Part shown: positions 23,691-31,269 of the stretch, piece by piece
Layout of the letters: every line of letters begins with the position of its first letter
Numbering within the stretch: position 1 is the first letter of the stretch
NCBI RefSeq assembly: GCF_002879645.1
Contig: NZ_PNRE01000086.1
Span: 1-33,655 of the forward strand
Direction: 5' to 3'
Length of the DNA stretch: 33,655 nt
DNA from: Halomonas heilongjiangensis
GTDB taxonomy: Bacteria > Pseudomonadota > Gammaproteobacteria > Pseudomonadales > Halomonadaceae
Made by a program: the position numbers and the translations under genes
The notes under the pieces: generated by a model
Databases searched by the model: none
What the model was told of the DNA's origin: nothing
The model's input: only the letters and a program-made list of their open reading frames with translations

Positions 23691-25111
23691 TGCAGGCAGC
23701 GAGTCAAGACGTCGCGAAGACGTGAGGCTTCTGCTGCCAGTGTCCGCCCTGACAGCATGCCGACTCCAAGAATGAGACCGCTGCGAGGGTCATTCTCGGC
23801 ACAGAACGGGCTCAGCGGACGGGTGATGAGGTGGGATTGCAGGAGTCTGCTGGCGATGCGCTTGTCATCTACTTCCTGTGCGAACTGCACGCAGAGGCTG
23901 ATCGAGTGGCTTGGCGGCGAGACGTGAATCACACCAGGCACCTGTATCAACTGATCGTGCATCACCTGCTGGCGGGCCAGATAGTCGCGCTGAATGTGTC
24001 GGTACCAGGCATCCAGTTCCCCTTTGGCGATGAACTGGGCCAGGGTGGCCTGGTCCAGCAGGCGCCCTTCACGAAAGACCTCGCTGCGCAGCTGGTTGAG
24101 CGGTGCCACCAGCGCCTTTGGAGCTACCAGATAGCCCAGGCGCAGGCCGGGAAACATCAGCTTGGAGAAGGAGCCGACCAGCAGATGGTGGGCTGAGCGG
24201 CTGTCGAACATCAGGTTGGCGCCATCCTCGCCGGTGAACTCGTAGTCATCCTCCAGCACGAAATCAGGGCGTAGGCGAACACAGAGCTCCTGCCGCTGCG
24301 AACGCGAGGTGGGAATACTAAGCGGGTAGTGATGTGAGCCGGTGAAGTAGGCCAGCCGGATGGGGTGAGACGAGCGGCGCGGGGCATGCCCCGTCTCAGG
24401 GTGCCAGGCTATGGACTCGACCGTGGCGCCTGTGGCTGCAAAGATAGTTCTGGCTCCCCAGTAGCAGGGAGACTCCATCAGAACATGGTCTCCCGGGTCG
24501 GTCAGTGCGAGAGAGCACAGTTCGATGCCGTTGTGCGTCCCTTCGGTGATGATGATCTGATCTGTGCTGCAGTCGAGGTGGCGCCAGCGCCAGAGGAAGT
24601 CGCGGATCGCTCGCTTGAGTGGGCCATAGCCGCCGCTGGAGTAGGAGAGCAGCAGGGCGTTACGAGGCACGGTGACGCTGGCATACAGCTGCCGCCACTT
24701 AGCCATGGGAAACTGGGTGATGTCGGGAATGCCGGGCATAAAGGCGCCGCTCTGGATCTGGCTGGCACTGCGCGTGTGCAGCACCGCTTCTGCCCGCTTC
24801 GAAAGGCGCGGTGTCGGCAAGGGAGAGACGCTGTCCGGCCGCGAGGTCGGGTGGTGCGTCCAGGTGCCCTGTCCCTGCCCGGTCACGATGTAGCCCTCGT
24901 CCATAAGGCGCCGCATGGCCTGGGCAAGGGTATCGCGTGCAACTCTCAGCTCTCGGCACAGGGTGCGGTGGGGGGGCAGCCGGCTGCCGTCTGGCCAATC
25001 ATGGAGGATCGCTAGGCGCAGGGCCTGCTCGACTCGTACGCTCTTGCCCAGGCGCTCGGGCTGATGATGGAAACGTTCCAGCAGCGGTGAAAGAGGGGCA
25101 GTGGGAGGCAT
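23666..25111 (-). CDS. MocR-type (GntR/aminotransferase) transcriptional regulator
   Basis: This 481-residue fusion regulator has an N-terminal winged helix (VRVEQALRLAILHDWPDGSRL, then LPPHRTLCRELRVARDTLAQAMRRL and GYIVTGQGQGTW, residues 25-84). A linker leads to a fold-type-I aminotransferase domain with EDDYE (287-291) and the PLP lysine K317 in GSFSKLMFPGLRLGY. MocR proteins such as GabR use PLP to sense an amine and control a neighbouring gene. It is divergent from the gabD-like gene with a shared operator. The last residues (VCVFRRT) are encoded by the IS21-like end, so the natural C-terminus has been replaced. The loss looks very small and the fold is complete, so function may remain. 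Confidence 0.87.
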   Translation of the reverse strand: MPPTAPLSPLLERFHHQPERLGKSVRVEQALRLAILHDWPDGSRLPPHRTLCRELRVARDTLAQAMRRLMDEGYIVTGQGQGTWTHHPTSRPDSVSPLPTPRLSKRAEAVLHTRSASQIQSGAFMPGIPDITQFPMAKWRQLYASVTVPRNALLLSYSSGGYGPLKRAIRDFLWRWRHLDCSTDQIIITEGTHNGIELCSLALTDPGDHVLMESPCYWGARTIFAATGATVESIAWHPETGHAPRRSSHPIRLAYFTGSHHYPLSIPTSRSQRQELCVRLRPDFVLEDDYEFTGEDGANLMFDSRSAHHLLVGSFSKLMFPGLRLGYLVAPKALVAPLNQLRSEVFREGRLLDQATLAQFIAKGELDAWYRHIQRDYLARQQVMHDQLIQVPGVIHVSPPSHSISLCVQFAQEVDDKRIASRLLQSHLITRPLSPFCAENDPRSGLILGVGMLSGRTLAAEASRLRDVLTRCLQVCVFRRT

Positions 25112-25149
25112 GGGGCGGGCGAACTGGCATGAAGGAAGTGCGTTGGATT

Positions 25150-25196
25150 ATGGTCCGGCACTACGGATTGGTCCAGTTGGCCTGAAAATTGGTCCA
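25150..25196. promoter_or_regulatory. Candidate MocR operator: direct repeats of (A)TTGGTCCA
   Basis: ATTGGTCCA occurs at 25167-25175 and 25188-25196, exactly 21 bp apart (two helical turns). A third, weaker copy, ATGGTCC, begins at 25150. They lie in the 148-bp gap between the divergent regulator and dehydrogenase. Direct repeats on one face of the DNA are usual for MocR dimers. The gabD start has AGAGGAG 7 nt upstream of its ATG, outside this block. Confidence 0.6.
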
Positions 25197-25259
25197 TAGG
25201 GCGCAGTCCGGGTTGCTGTTAGGGTGCTCCTCGATACCAACAACAAGAGGAGATGACCC

Positions 25260-26714
25260 ATGACGCTGATCGATTCGCTGCTGATTGATGGCACCGCTGC
25301 TGCTCTGGTAGGCGGGCGTTGGCATAGCGGCAGCGCGCGCTTCCCCGTGATCAACCCGGCCACGGGGGAGACGCTTGCTCAAGTGGTGGACCTGGGCGCG
25401 GACGAGGCGCGTGAGGCTGTCGCTGCCGCCCATGCCGCGGGTGCCGATTGGAAGAAGACAACGGCCAAGGAGCGCGCCTCCCTGCTGCGCGCCTGGTTCG
25501 AGTGCATCCTGGCGCACTCCGAAGCGTTGGCCGAGTTGATGACGCTGGAGCAAGGCAAGCCGCTGGCCGAGTCACGTGCCGAGGTTGTCTACGGCGCTAG
25601 TTTCATAGAATTCTTCGCCGAGGAAGCCAAGCGCATGGCCGGCGAAACGCTGCCTTCTCACGGTGCCGACAAGCGCCTTCTGGTCCTGCGTGAGCCGGTA
25701 GGGGTGGTCGCAGCCATTACGCCCTGGAACTTCCCCATGGCGATGATTACCCGCAAATGTGCCCCGGCCATCGCCGCCGGCTGCACGGTGGTCATCAAGC
25801 CGGCCGAGGCCACGCCGCTGACCGCTCTGGCGCTGGCCCGGCTGGCGCTTGAGGCTGGGATTCCGGAAGGAGTGATCAACGTGGTGACCGCGGCCAGCCC
25901 CGCGGCCGTGGGCGAGGTGCTGACCACTGATTCGCGGGTTCGCAAGGTCTCCTTCACCGGCTCCACGCCGGTGGGCAAGGCGCTGCTGGCCCAGTGCGCC
26001 AGCACCGTCAAGAAGACCGCCATGGAGCTGGGCGGCAATGCGCCCTTCATCGTCTTCGACGATGCCGACCTGGATGCCGCCGTGGACGGGGCCATCGCCT
26101 CCAAGTACCGCAATGCCGGCCAGACCTGCGTCTGTACCAATCGCTTCCTGGTTCAGGACGGCATCCACGACGCCTTTGTCGAGGCGTTGGCGGAGCGTGT
26201 CGCATCGCTGCAGGTGGGGGACGGACGTGAGCCGGGCACGGTGATTGGTCCGCTGATCAACCAGGCCGCTGTCGACAAGGTGCAGCGCCATGTGGATGAC
26301 GCCGTAGCCAAGGGCGGGCGCCTGCTGTGCGGCGGCCACCCTCACCCTCTTGGCCACAGCTTCTACGCCCCCACGGTGATTGCCGATGTGACCACTGAGA
26401 TGTGCGTTGCTCAGGAAGAGACCTTTGGCCCGTTGGCATCGGTGTTCCGCTTCCGTGACGAAGAAGAAGCGATTGCCATGGCCAATGACACCCCCTTCGG
26501 GCTGGCCGCCTACTTCTATGCCCGCGACTATCGCCGCATCTGGCACGTCATGGAGAGGCTGCAGTACGGCATGGTCGGTGTCAATGAGGGGTTGATCTCT
26601 ACCGAGCTGGCTCCTTTTGGGGGCGTGAAGGAGTCCGGTCTGGGCCGTGAGGGCTCCCATCACGGCCTTGAGGAGTTCACCGAACTCAAGTATGTCTGCG
26701 TGGGTGGTCTCTGA
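25260..26714 (+). CDS. gabD: NAD(P)-dependent succinate-semialdehyde dehydrogenase-like enzyme
   Basis: This 484-residue aldehyde dehydrogenase has the catalytic cysteine C290 in NAGQTCVCTNRF, the general base E256 in MELGGNAP, the cofactor-binding PWNFPMAMITRK and FTGSTPVGK, and the C-terminal APFGGVKESGLGREGS. CVCTNRF and ELAPFGGVKESG place it with GabD, which oxidises succinate semialdehyde to succinate at the end of GABA breakdown. Related semialdehydes (glutarate semialdehyde) are also possible. Regulation by the divergent MocR protein suggests an amine-derived substrate. The gene that would follow it in the operon is cut off after 12 codons. There is a good AGAGGAG ribosome-binding site. 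Confidence 0.9.
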   Translation: MTLIDSLLIDGTAAALVGGRWHSGSARFPVINPATGETLAQVVDLGADEAREAVAAAHAAGADWKKTTAKERASLLRAWFECILAHSEALAELMTLEQGKPLAESRAEVVYGASFIEFFAEEAKRMAGETLPSHGADKRLLVLREPVGVVAAITPWNFPMAMITRKCAPAIAAGCTVVIKPAEATPLTALALARLALEAGIPEGVINVVTAASPAAVGEVLTTDSRVRKVSFTGSTPVGKALLAQCASTVKKTAMELGGNAPFIVFDDADLDAAVDGAIASKYRNAGQTCVCTNRFLVQDGIHDAFVEALAERVASLQVGDGREPGTVIGPLINQAAVDKVQRHVDDAVAKGGRLLCGGHPHPLGHSFYAPTVIADVTTEMCVAQEETFGPLASVFRFRDEEEAIAMANDTPFGLAAYFYARDYRRIWHVMERLQYGMVGVNEGLISTELAPFGGVKESGLGREGSHHGLEEFTELKYVCVGGL

Positions 26715-26763
26715 TCTTCAAGCAGGAGTCTCATCTATCTTTTTTCTCAGCAAGGATTTTCTC

Positions 26764-26802
26764 ATGTCTCGTAACCGTACGCCGATCACCCTTCTCGAGT
26801 GA
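26764..26802 (+). pseudogene. Truncated 5' end of a gene downstream of gabD
   Basis: ATG at 26764, preceded by AAGGA 7 nt upstream, opens a frame of only 12 codons (MSRNRTPITLLE) ending in TGA at 26800-26802. Those last bases are immediately next to the end of the IS66 remnant. The good ribosome-binding site and the position 50 nt after gabD suggest the first codons of a former operon partner, such as an aminotransferase or permease, removed when the IS66 element arrived. Too little is left to identify it. Confidence 0.4.
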
Positions 26803-26981
26803 TCAGTCATCCGGCTGCCAGTGTTGAGGTAGCAGTTTGTGGATCTGGCTGGCCTTCTGGGTCGGCAGCTGTTCTAGCACGCCCTTCAGGTAGGCATAGT
26901 GCTCATGGCCATTCAGCTTGGCCGACCTGGATCAGGCTCATGATGCTGGCCGCGCGGGCCACTGCGCAGTGACCCGCCGGC
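26803..26981 (-). pseudogene. IS66-family transposase (TnpC) C-terminal remnant
   Basis: The minus strand reads AGGSLRSG, then in the next frame RAASIMSLIQ, then AKLNGHEHYAYLKGVL and EQLPTQKASQIHKLLPQHW before a TGA at 26803-26805. These are the consecutive blocks at the end of IS66 TnpC. Two one-base shifts (near 26940-26960 and in the GGTCGGCC around 26923) break the frame. Only about 58 codons survive and no terminal repeat is recognisable. It is a dead fragment marking a past insertion and deletion. Confidence 0.75.
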
Positions 26982-27065
26982 CACGACTTCATCGAGGAAC
27001 GCCCGATAGTCGTCGACCGTTGCTCTGTCAAACTCGGGGGGCAGTCTCGGCGTCTGCTGAGGCAT
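26913..27065 (-). CDS. Short ORF of unknown origin running into the IS66 remnant
   Basis: From ATG 27065 a 50-residue frame starts MPQQTPRLPPEFDRATVDDY and continues RAFLDEVV before entering the IS66-derived AGGSLRSG and nonsense residues. I do not recognise the first 28 residues. They may be the N-terminus of a gene cut by the element, or an old part of the element itself. The ribosome-binding site is weak. Probably not functional. Confidence 0.25.
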   Translation of the reverse strand: MPQQTPRLPPEFDRATVDDYRAFLDEVVAGGSLRSGPRGQHHEPDPGRPS

Positions 27066-27116
27066 ACATACCGCTAATACCGAGAAAAGCCCGGGATCCC
27101 TCACCCTGATACGTTG

Positions 27117-27875
27117 CTAGAGAATTTCTTCGAGCTCAGCAGCAACTTGCCGCATTAGCGGAGCCCTCTCGAGAAGCGATTCAATGGAATGGCGAAGGCA
27201 CGGGGCATGGATTCCCACGGTGGCTTGTATATGTCCCACGCGATCGTAGATGGGAACCGCAATGGCGACCATGCCCTGGATGAATTCCTCACTATCGGTA
27301 CTGAGCCGATCCCTGGCGATCTGACTAAGCTGTTCCTCCAAGGCAGAGATGGAGGTGAGAGTATAGGGAGTATGGGCCTCCAGCGACAGGCTCGACAGCA
27401 GGGCGCGGCGCCGGTGGGGAGGCATTAGGGCGAGAAACAGTTTGCCACTAGCGGTGCAGTGAAGTGGCAGGCGCGACCCGGGGGGCAGCTGGATGCGCAC
27501 CGGCCAGTTGGTTTCCACGCGGTCGTAGTAGAGCAGTTCATGACCATCGAGCACGGTCAGGTTACAGGTTTCGCCGACCTCCTTGGCCAGGCGCTCCAGT
27601 AACAGGTGACGCGGTGCCTTCAGGCTTTCGTTGGCCAGCGTGCCCATGGCCATTCTACGCAGCCTGGATCCGGGCAACAGATGGCGTCCGTCCAGATCCC
27701 GTGTGATCAGCTGCTGTTCTTCAAGCTGCTTGATCAGGCGATGGATCGTCGGCTTGGGAATGTCCAGCCGCTTGTCAAGATCCGCTGCACTGATGCTGTA
27801 CTCGGCCGTGGCGATCTCCTCGAGCAGGCTGATCGCCCGAGAGAGTGTGCTGTTGGTGGACGTGTCTTTGGACAT
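27117..27875 (-). CDS. IclR-family transcriptional regulator
   Basis: This 252-residue protein has an N-terminal winged helix (LSRAISLLEEIATAEYSISAADLDKRLDIPKPTIHRLIKQLEEQQLI spans it, residues 10-58) and a C-terminal IclR effector domain with RLAKEVGETCNLTVLDGHELLYYDRVE, LHCTASGKLFLALMP and GMVAIAVPIYDRVGHIQATVGIHAP. IclR proteins bind small organic acids or aromatics and control a neighbouring catabolic operon. It is encoded 87 nt after the TRAP dctM gene on the same strand and is the likely controller of the TRAP and GMC genes. AAGGA lies 6 nt before the ATG. Confidence 0.92.
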   Translation of the reverse strand: MSKDTSTNSTLSRAISLLEEIATAEYSISAADLDKRLDIPKPTIHRLIKQLEEQQLITRDLDGRHLLPGSRLRRMAMGTLANESLKAPRHLLLERLAKEVGETCNLTVLDGHELLYYDRVETNWPVRIQLPPGSRLPLHCTASGKLFLALMPPHRRRALLSSLSLEAHTPYTLTSISALEEQLSQIARDRLSTDSEEFIQGMVAIAVPIYDRVGHIQATVGIHAPCLRHSIESLLERAPLMRQVAAELEEIL

Positions 27876-27962
27876 GGGCTTTCCTTACGACGAGCTTCCA
27901 AAGGATGCTGGACCCGATGATAGCGCAACAGACCCTTACGGGCCTGCTGCGCCGCAGCGCTG

Positions 27963-29240
27963 TCAGAGGTTGACCAGGAACATGGAAAGTGGCGCCCATA
28001 GGGATATCGCGATCCAGCAGAGTATCAGCGCGAAGAAATAAGGCAGGACGAATCGCACCAGCTTTATGTAGGGAATGCCTGTCACGCTGCTAGCCACATA
28101 GAGGTTAAGTCCGAAGGGAGGGGTGACGAAGCCAATCGCTGCCCCTACCAGAAAGATCACAGCGAAGTGAATCGGATCGACACCGACACTCTGTGCAATG
28201 GGTGCCAGGATAGGAGCAAGAATGATAGTGACGGGTAGACTTTCCAGGATCATGCCCGCCATCAGGATGATCAGCATACAGGCGAGAAGCACCATATAAT
28301 AACCACCCAGACCTGTTAGCAGGTTATTCAACATGGCGCCGACGCCAAGCACGGAAAGAAGTTGCTGCATGACGACAGAGATAGCGATCAAGGGTGCCAG
28401 CATGCCAGCGATCTGTCCCGAGCGCAACATGATGAAGGGCAACCGAACGATACTGATCTCCTGGGTGATGAGAAGCCCTGCGATCAAGGTGAAGCCAACT
28501 GTAATGGCTGCGGCTTCTGTCGGTGAGAACTTGCCGGAGTAGATCCCATATAGCACGACGCCAATGGTGGCAAAGCCCAGGTAAGCCCTACCCGCAAAGC
28601 CGGCACTCTTCTTGGCGCTGAAGGAAGTCAACTTTCCCCAGCCATGACGCCGTGCCACCAGATGGCAGGCGATCATCATGCTCAGTACCATCATGGCGCC
28701 AGGGATCATGCCCGCGATGAAGAGGTCACTGATCGACAAATTCATCATGAAGCCATAGACAATGAAGATAATGCTGGGTGGAATGATGATGCCGACGGTA
28801 CCTCCAGAGGCTGCGGTAGCCGCCGAGAAACGCTCATCGTATCCATTCTTCTTCATCTCTGGCTGCATGATCGAGCCGATAGTCGCCGTAGTCCCGGCGT
28901 TGGAGCCCGAAATGGCGGCAAAGAGCCCACAGGCACCTAGCGTCGCCATCCCCATGCCTCCGCGTAACCATCCAAGCACCGAGTAGGCGAAATCCGATAA
29001 TCGCTTGGCGATCCCCGCTGCATTGATCAGGTCGCCAGTAAGAATGAATAGTGGTAGTGCGAGAAGACCAAAGAAACTCAGCCCCTGGAACAGAGTGACT
29101 CCGATGTTGGCCAAGGTGAAGTCGATGATGATGCTGACACCCACCACCCAGAAGCCGAGAACCAGGAAGACTGGAACCCCAAGCAGGAAAAACAAGGTGA
29201 CACCCAGTGTCACCAGACCAATCAAAGCGCCCTCAGTCAT
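27963..29240 (-). CDS. dctM: TRAP transporter large permease subunit (second system)
   Basis: This 425-residue permease has about 12 helices. Typical DctM segments are GDLINAAGIAKRLSDFAYSVLG, GLFAAISGSNAGTTATIGSIMQPEMKKNGYDERFSAATAA with GIIIPPSIIFIVYG after it, and GFVTPPFGLNLYVASSVTGIPY. It is the ion-coupled channel for the DctP/DctQ pair upstream. It differs clearly from the other TRAP permease in this window and is lower in G+C, suggesting separate acquisition. GGGAGGG lies 4 nt before the ATG, and 11 nt separate it from dctQ. Confidence 0.93.
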   Translation of the reverse strand: MTEGALIGLVTLGVTLFFLLGVPVFLVLGFWVVGVSIIIDFTLANIGVTLFQGLSFFGLLALPLFILTGDLINAAGIAKRLSDFAYSVLGWLRGGMGMATLGACGLFAAISGSNAGTTATIGSIMQPEMKKNGYDERFSAATAASGGTVGIIIPPSIIFIVYGFMMNLSISDLFIAGMIPGAMMVLSMMIACHLVARRHGWGKLTSFSAKKSAGFAGRAYLGFATIGVVLYGIYSGKFSPTEAAAITVGFTLIAGLLITQEISIVRLPFIMLRSGQIAGMLAPLIAISVVMQQLLSVLGVGAMLNNLLTGLGGYYMVLLACMLIILMAGMILESLPVTIILAPILAPIAQSVGVDPIHFAVIFLVGAAIGFVTPPFGLNLYVASSVTGIPYIKLVRFVLPYFFALILCWIAISLWAPLSMFLVNL

Positions 29241-29251
29241 TATACCCTCCC

Positions 29252-29812
29252 CTAGTCCATGATAGCCGGTGTGAGATTGAAGGGCTTATTTCTCTTGAAG
29301 CGGAGACAGTCCTCAACCAGGTTCTGTATGACACGGAAGATGAGGAGTGTCCATGCCAGCGGGGTGGCCAGATAGAACCACCACTGCATGACATTGTCTG
29401 TCCCGGGCACAATCGCGAAGTTAAAGTGAGCGACCTTGACTTGCTCGCTGGTAAAGTATATGACAAGCATGCCGAAGGCGATCCATAATATCGCGTCAAG
29501 AATTTGGCATAAGAACTGCCCTGTATAGGGCAGTCTTATACGAATCTCATTGAGGGAGAGGTGGCTGCGTTGCTTTACATTGAGAGAAGCGCCAAACCAC
29601 GTCAGCCACAGGAACAGCAGCACGGGTATGCTGGTGCTCCACGGGGCCTGTAGGTTGAAAAAAAATCGACGAATGATCTCCACAAAGATGATGCCTGCCA
29701 TTCCTGAATAGGAAATCAGTATGATGACCTTCTCCAGATTTTCGTTGAGCCACTTCAAGGGCATGAGCAGCTTCAAGGCCAGTGTGCCATTTACCACAGT
29801 TGGGTAAGACAT
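29252..29812 (-). CDS. dctQ: TRAP transporter small permease subunit (second system)
   Basis: This 186-residue protein has four predicted membrane helices and DctQ landmarks: IIFVEIIRRFFFNLQAPWSTSIPVLLFLWLTWFGASLNVKQRSHLSLNEI in the first half and AIVPGTDNVMQWWFYLATPLAWTLLIFRVIQNLVED near the end. It pairs with the dctM gene 11 nt downstream. GAGGGGA lies 5 nt before the ATG, and the upstream binding-protein gene ends 15 nt earlier, so the three form one operon. Confidence 0.9.
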   Translation of the reverse strand: MSYPTVVNGTLALKLLMPLKWLNENLEKVIILISYSGMAGIIFVEIIRRFFFNLQAPWSTSIPVLLFLWLTWFGASLNVKQRSHLSLNEIRIRLPYTGQFLCQILDAILWIAFGMLVIYFTSEQVKVAHFNFAIVPGTDNVMQWWFYLATPLAWTLLIFRVIQNLVEDCLRFKRNKPFNLTPAIMD

Positions 29813-29827
29813 AGCGATCCCCTCTGG

Positions 29828-31054
29828 TTACCCACGCCACCAGCGCTGAGGTTTGACGTTGACGGCAGCCATATCGCGAGGAATCTCGCGTGCGATACCA
29901 TGAATTTCCTTATAGATATCGATACCGCCTGCCCATCCGTTGAGCCGTTCACGCCAGCGCTCCCAAGGTTGCGGGTTGAATTCAGGCGAGCACATCTGCT
30001 CAGTCTTGTGACGTTCTTCATCAGACAAGGGGGCAAAACGCACATTGTGTTCGGCAAAGACGGTACCAGGTGCTGGGTGCTCAGTAGCGCCAATGAGCTG
30101 GTAGCGACCTGCTTCGTTCATCCCCTGGGTGAAGATCTGTGCGCAGTAGGCAGACTCCATGACTTGATCCTGGAGTTCGCTACCCAATTTCTCGAAGGCA
30201 CCCAGGCTCATGGCGGTATGATCGTTTCCAGCGAAGAAGCGCAGGTCAACGGCCTGAGAGATCACCGGGGCCAAGCCGGCATAAGCCGCCGCACTCATCC
30301 AGGTTTCTGCACCGTCGAGAAGGCCCTGGCGTAGACCGTCGAGCGTTTCTTCCCAGGCAATAGGAGAAGGGTTGAGGTTCAGCTGCTCCATCGCGATGCG
30401 GCCCAGCTGGGTACCGGTGACCCGATTCCTGGTGCCGGCGAGCTCTTCGATACTGGTCACTAGCGGCTTATCTGCCCACTTCGCCCCCAACATGATACCG
30501 CGCAGTTCACAGTGCGTGAAAAGGAATTGAAGGTTATGGCGCTGACGCAGTGGCTCTCTCAATAGTGCTTCACTGCGTGGGTCGTAAAAGAAGTGGAACA
30601 TGGATGCCACGGTCGGGAACATGTAGGCGAAGTCAAGAATATTGAGGTAAGGGGCTCCACCCGCCGAATTCTGTGTCGACGCAGAAAAAATGTCGACGAT
30701 GCCCTGCTGGGTCTGGCTGACACAGTCCAGCTGGTTACAGACTTCGTTACTCCCCATGAACTCTACACGGATCGCACCGTTGGTGCGCTCCTCGAGATCA
30801 CGTGCGAAGAACAGCTGCCCCGATTTCTGAACATCCAGGTTTCTCTCGTTGAAGCCCGCTGCTCCAAAGCGCAGGCGGTGCTTCGGTTCGGTCTGGTAGC
30901 GGCGTTGCTGCTCTTGATCGGCGGCCCGGGCCAGGGTGCTGGCCGTGAGGCCGGCACCGAGCCCTGAGGCAGCAATCAGGGTGGAGGTCAGGCCGAAACG
31001 TCCCGAGATGTTCAGAAAATCCCGGCGAGATACATTAGCAATCATTGGCTTCAT
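29828..31054 (-). CDS. dctP: TRAP transporter substrate-binding protein with Tat signal
   Basis: This 408-residue protein starts MKPMIANVSRRDFLNISG: a twin-arginine motif SRRDFL followed by a weakly hydrophobic segment and ASTLARA at the cleavage region, so export should be folded through Tat rather than Sec. The mature protein shows DctP features: NGAIRVEFMGSNEV, LDFAYMFPTVASMFHFFY, RNRVTGTQLGRIAMEQLNLNPSPIAWEETLDGLRQGLLDGAETWMS. ATG 31054 (GGGAG 8 nt upstream) was preferred to the ORF start at 31129 because the Tat motif then lies near the N-terminus. It heads the second TRAP operon and is divergent from the GMC oxidoreductase. Confidence 0.9.
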   Translation of the reverse strand: MKPMIANVSRRDFLNISGRFGLTSTLIAASGLGAGLTASTLARAADQEQQRRYQTEPKHRLRFGAAGFNERNLDVQKSGQLFFARDLEERTNGAIRVEFMGSNEVCNQLDCVSQTQQGIVDIFSASTQNSAGGAPYLNILDFAYMFPTVASMFHFFYDPRSEALLREPLRQRHNLQFLFTHCELRGIMLGAKWADKPLVTSIEELAGTRNRVTGTQLGRIAMEQLNLNPSPIAWEETLDGLRQGLLDGAETWMSAAAYAGLAPVISQAVDLRFFAGNDHTAMSLGAFEKLGSELQDQVMESAYCAQIFTQGMNEAGRYQLIGATEHPAPGTVFAEHNVRFAPLSDEERHKTEQMCSPEFNPQPWERWRERLNGWAGGIDIYKEIHGIAREIPRDMAAVNVKPQRWWRG

Positions 31055-31177
31055 GAGCAGGGCTCCCGCTTTTTTGTAGTTGGACTTGTGATGAGGGCCA
31101 GCGTGACGCTTGCCATGCGCCATGCCCAAGTGATGACCCTCGGCATCAACATAAGCAAGGTTCTTTCAGATAGCAAG

Positions 31178-31258
31178 CCAAAACGAGACAAAAAATTTCG
31201 TTATTGACTGATAGAAGATCTTGATCCAGTATTGATGAGACAAAATGTATCGTTTTGG
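31178..31258. promoter_or_regulatory. Candidate IclR operator pair in the dctP/GMC intergenic region
   Basis: CCAAAACGAGACA at 31178-31190 (plus strand) recurs as CCAAAACGATACA on the minus strand at 31246-31258, a 13-bp inverted repeat with one mismatch. Around each is a GA-ACA core: GAGACAAAA is seen at 31185-31193 and 31237-31245, and the second forms a pseudopalindrome GATACA-TTT-TGTCTC on the minus strand. The sites lie 124 bp from the dctP start and 12 bp from the GMC start, which suits a regulator controlling both divergent genes. Confidence 0.55.
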
Positions 31259-31269
31259 TGGGTTTTCCC

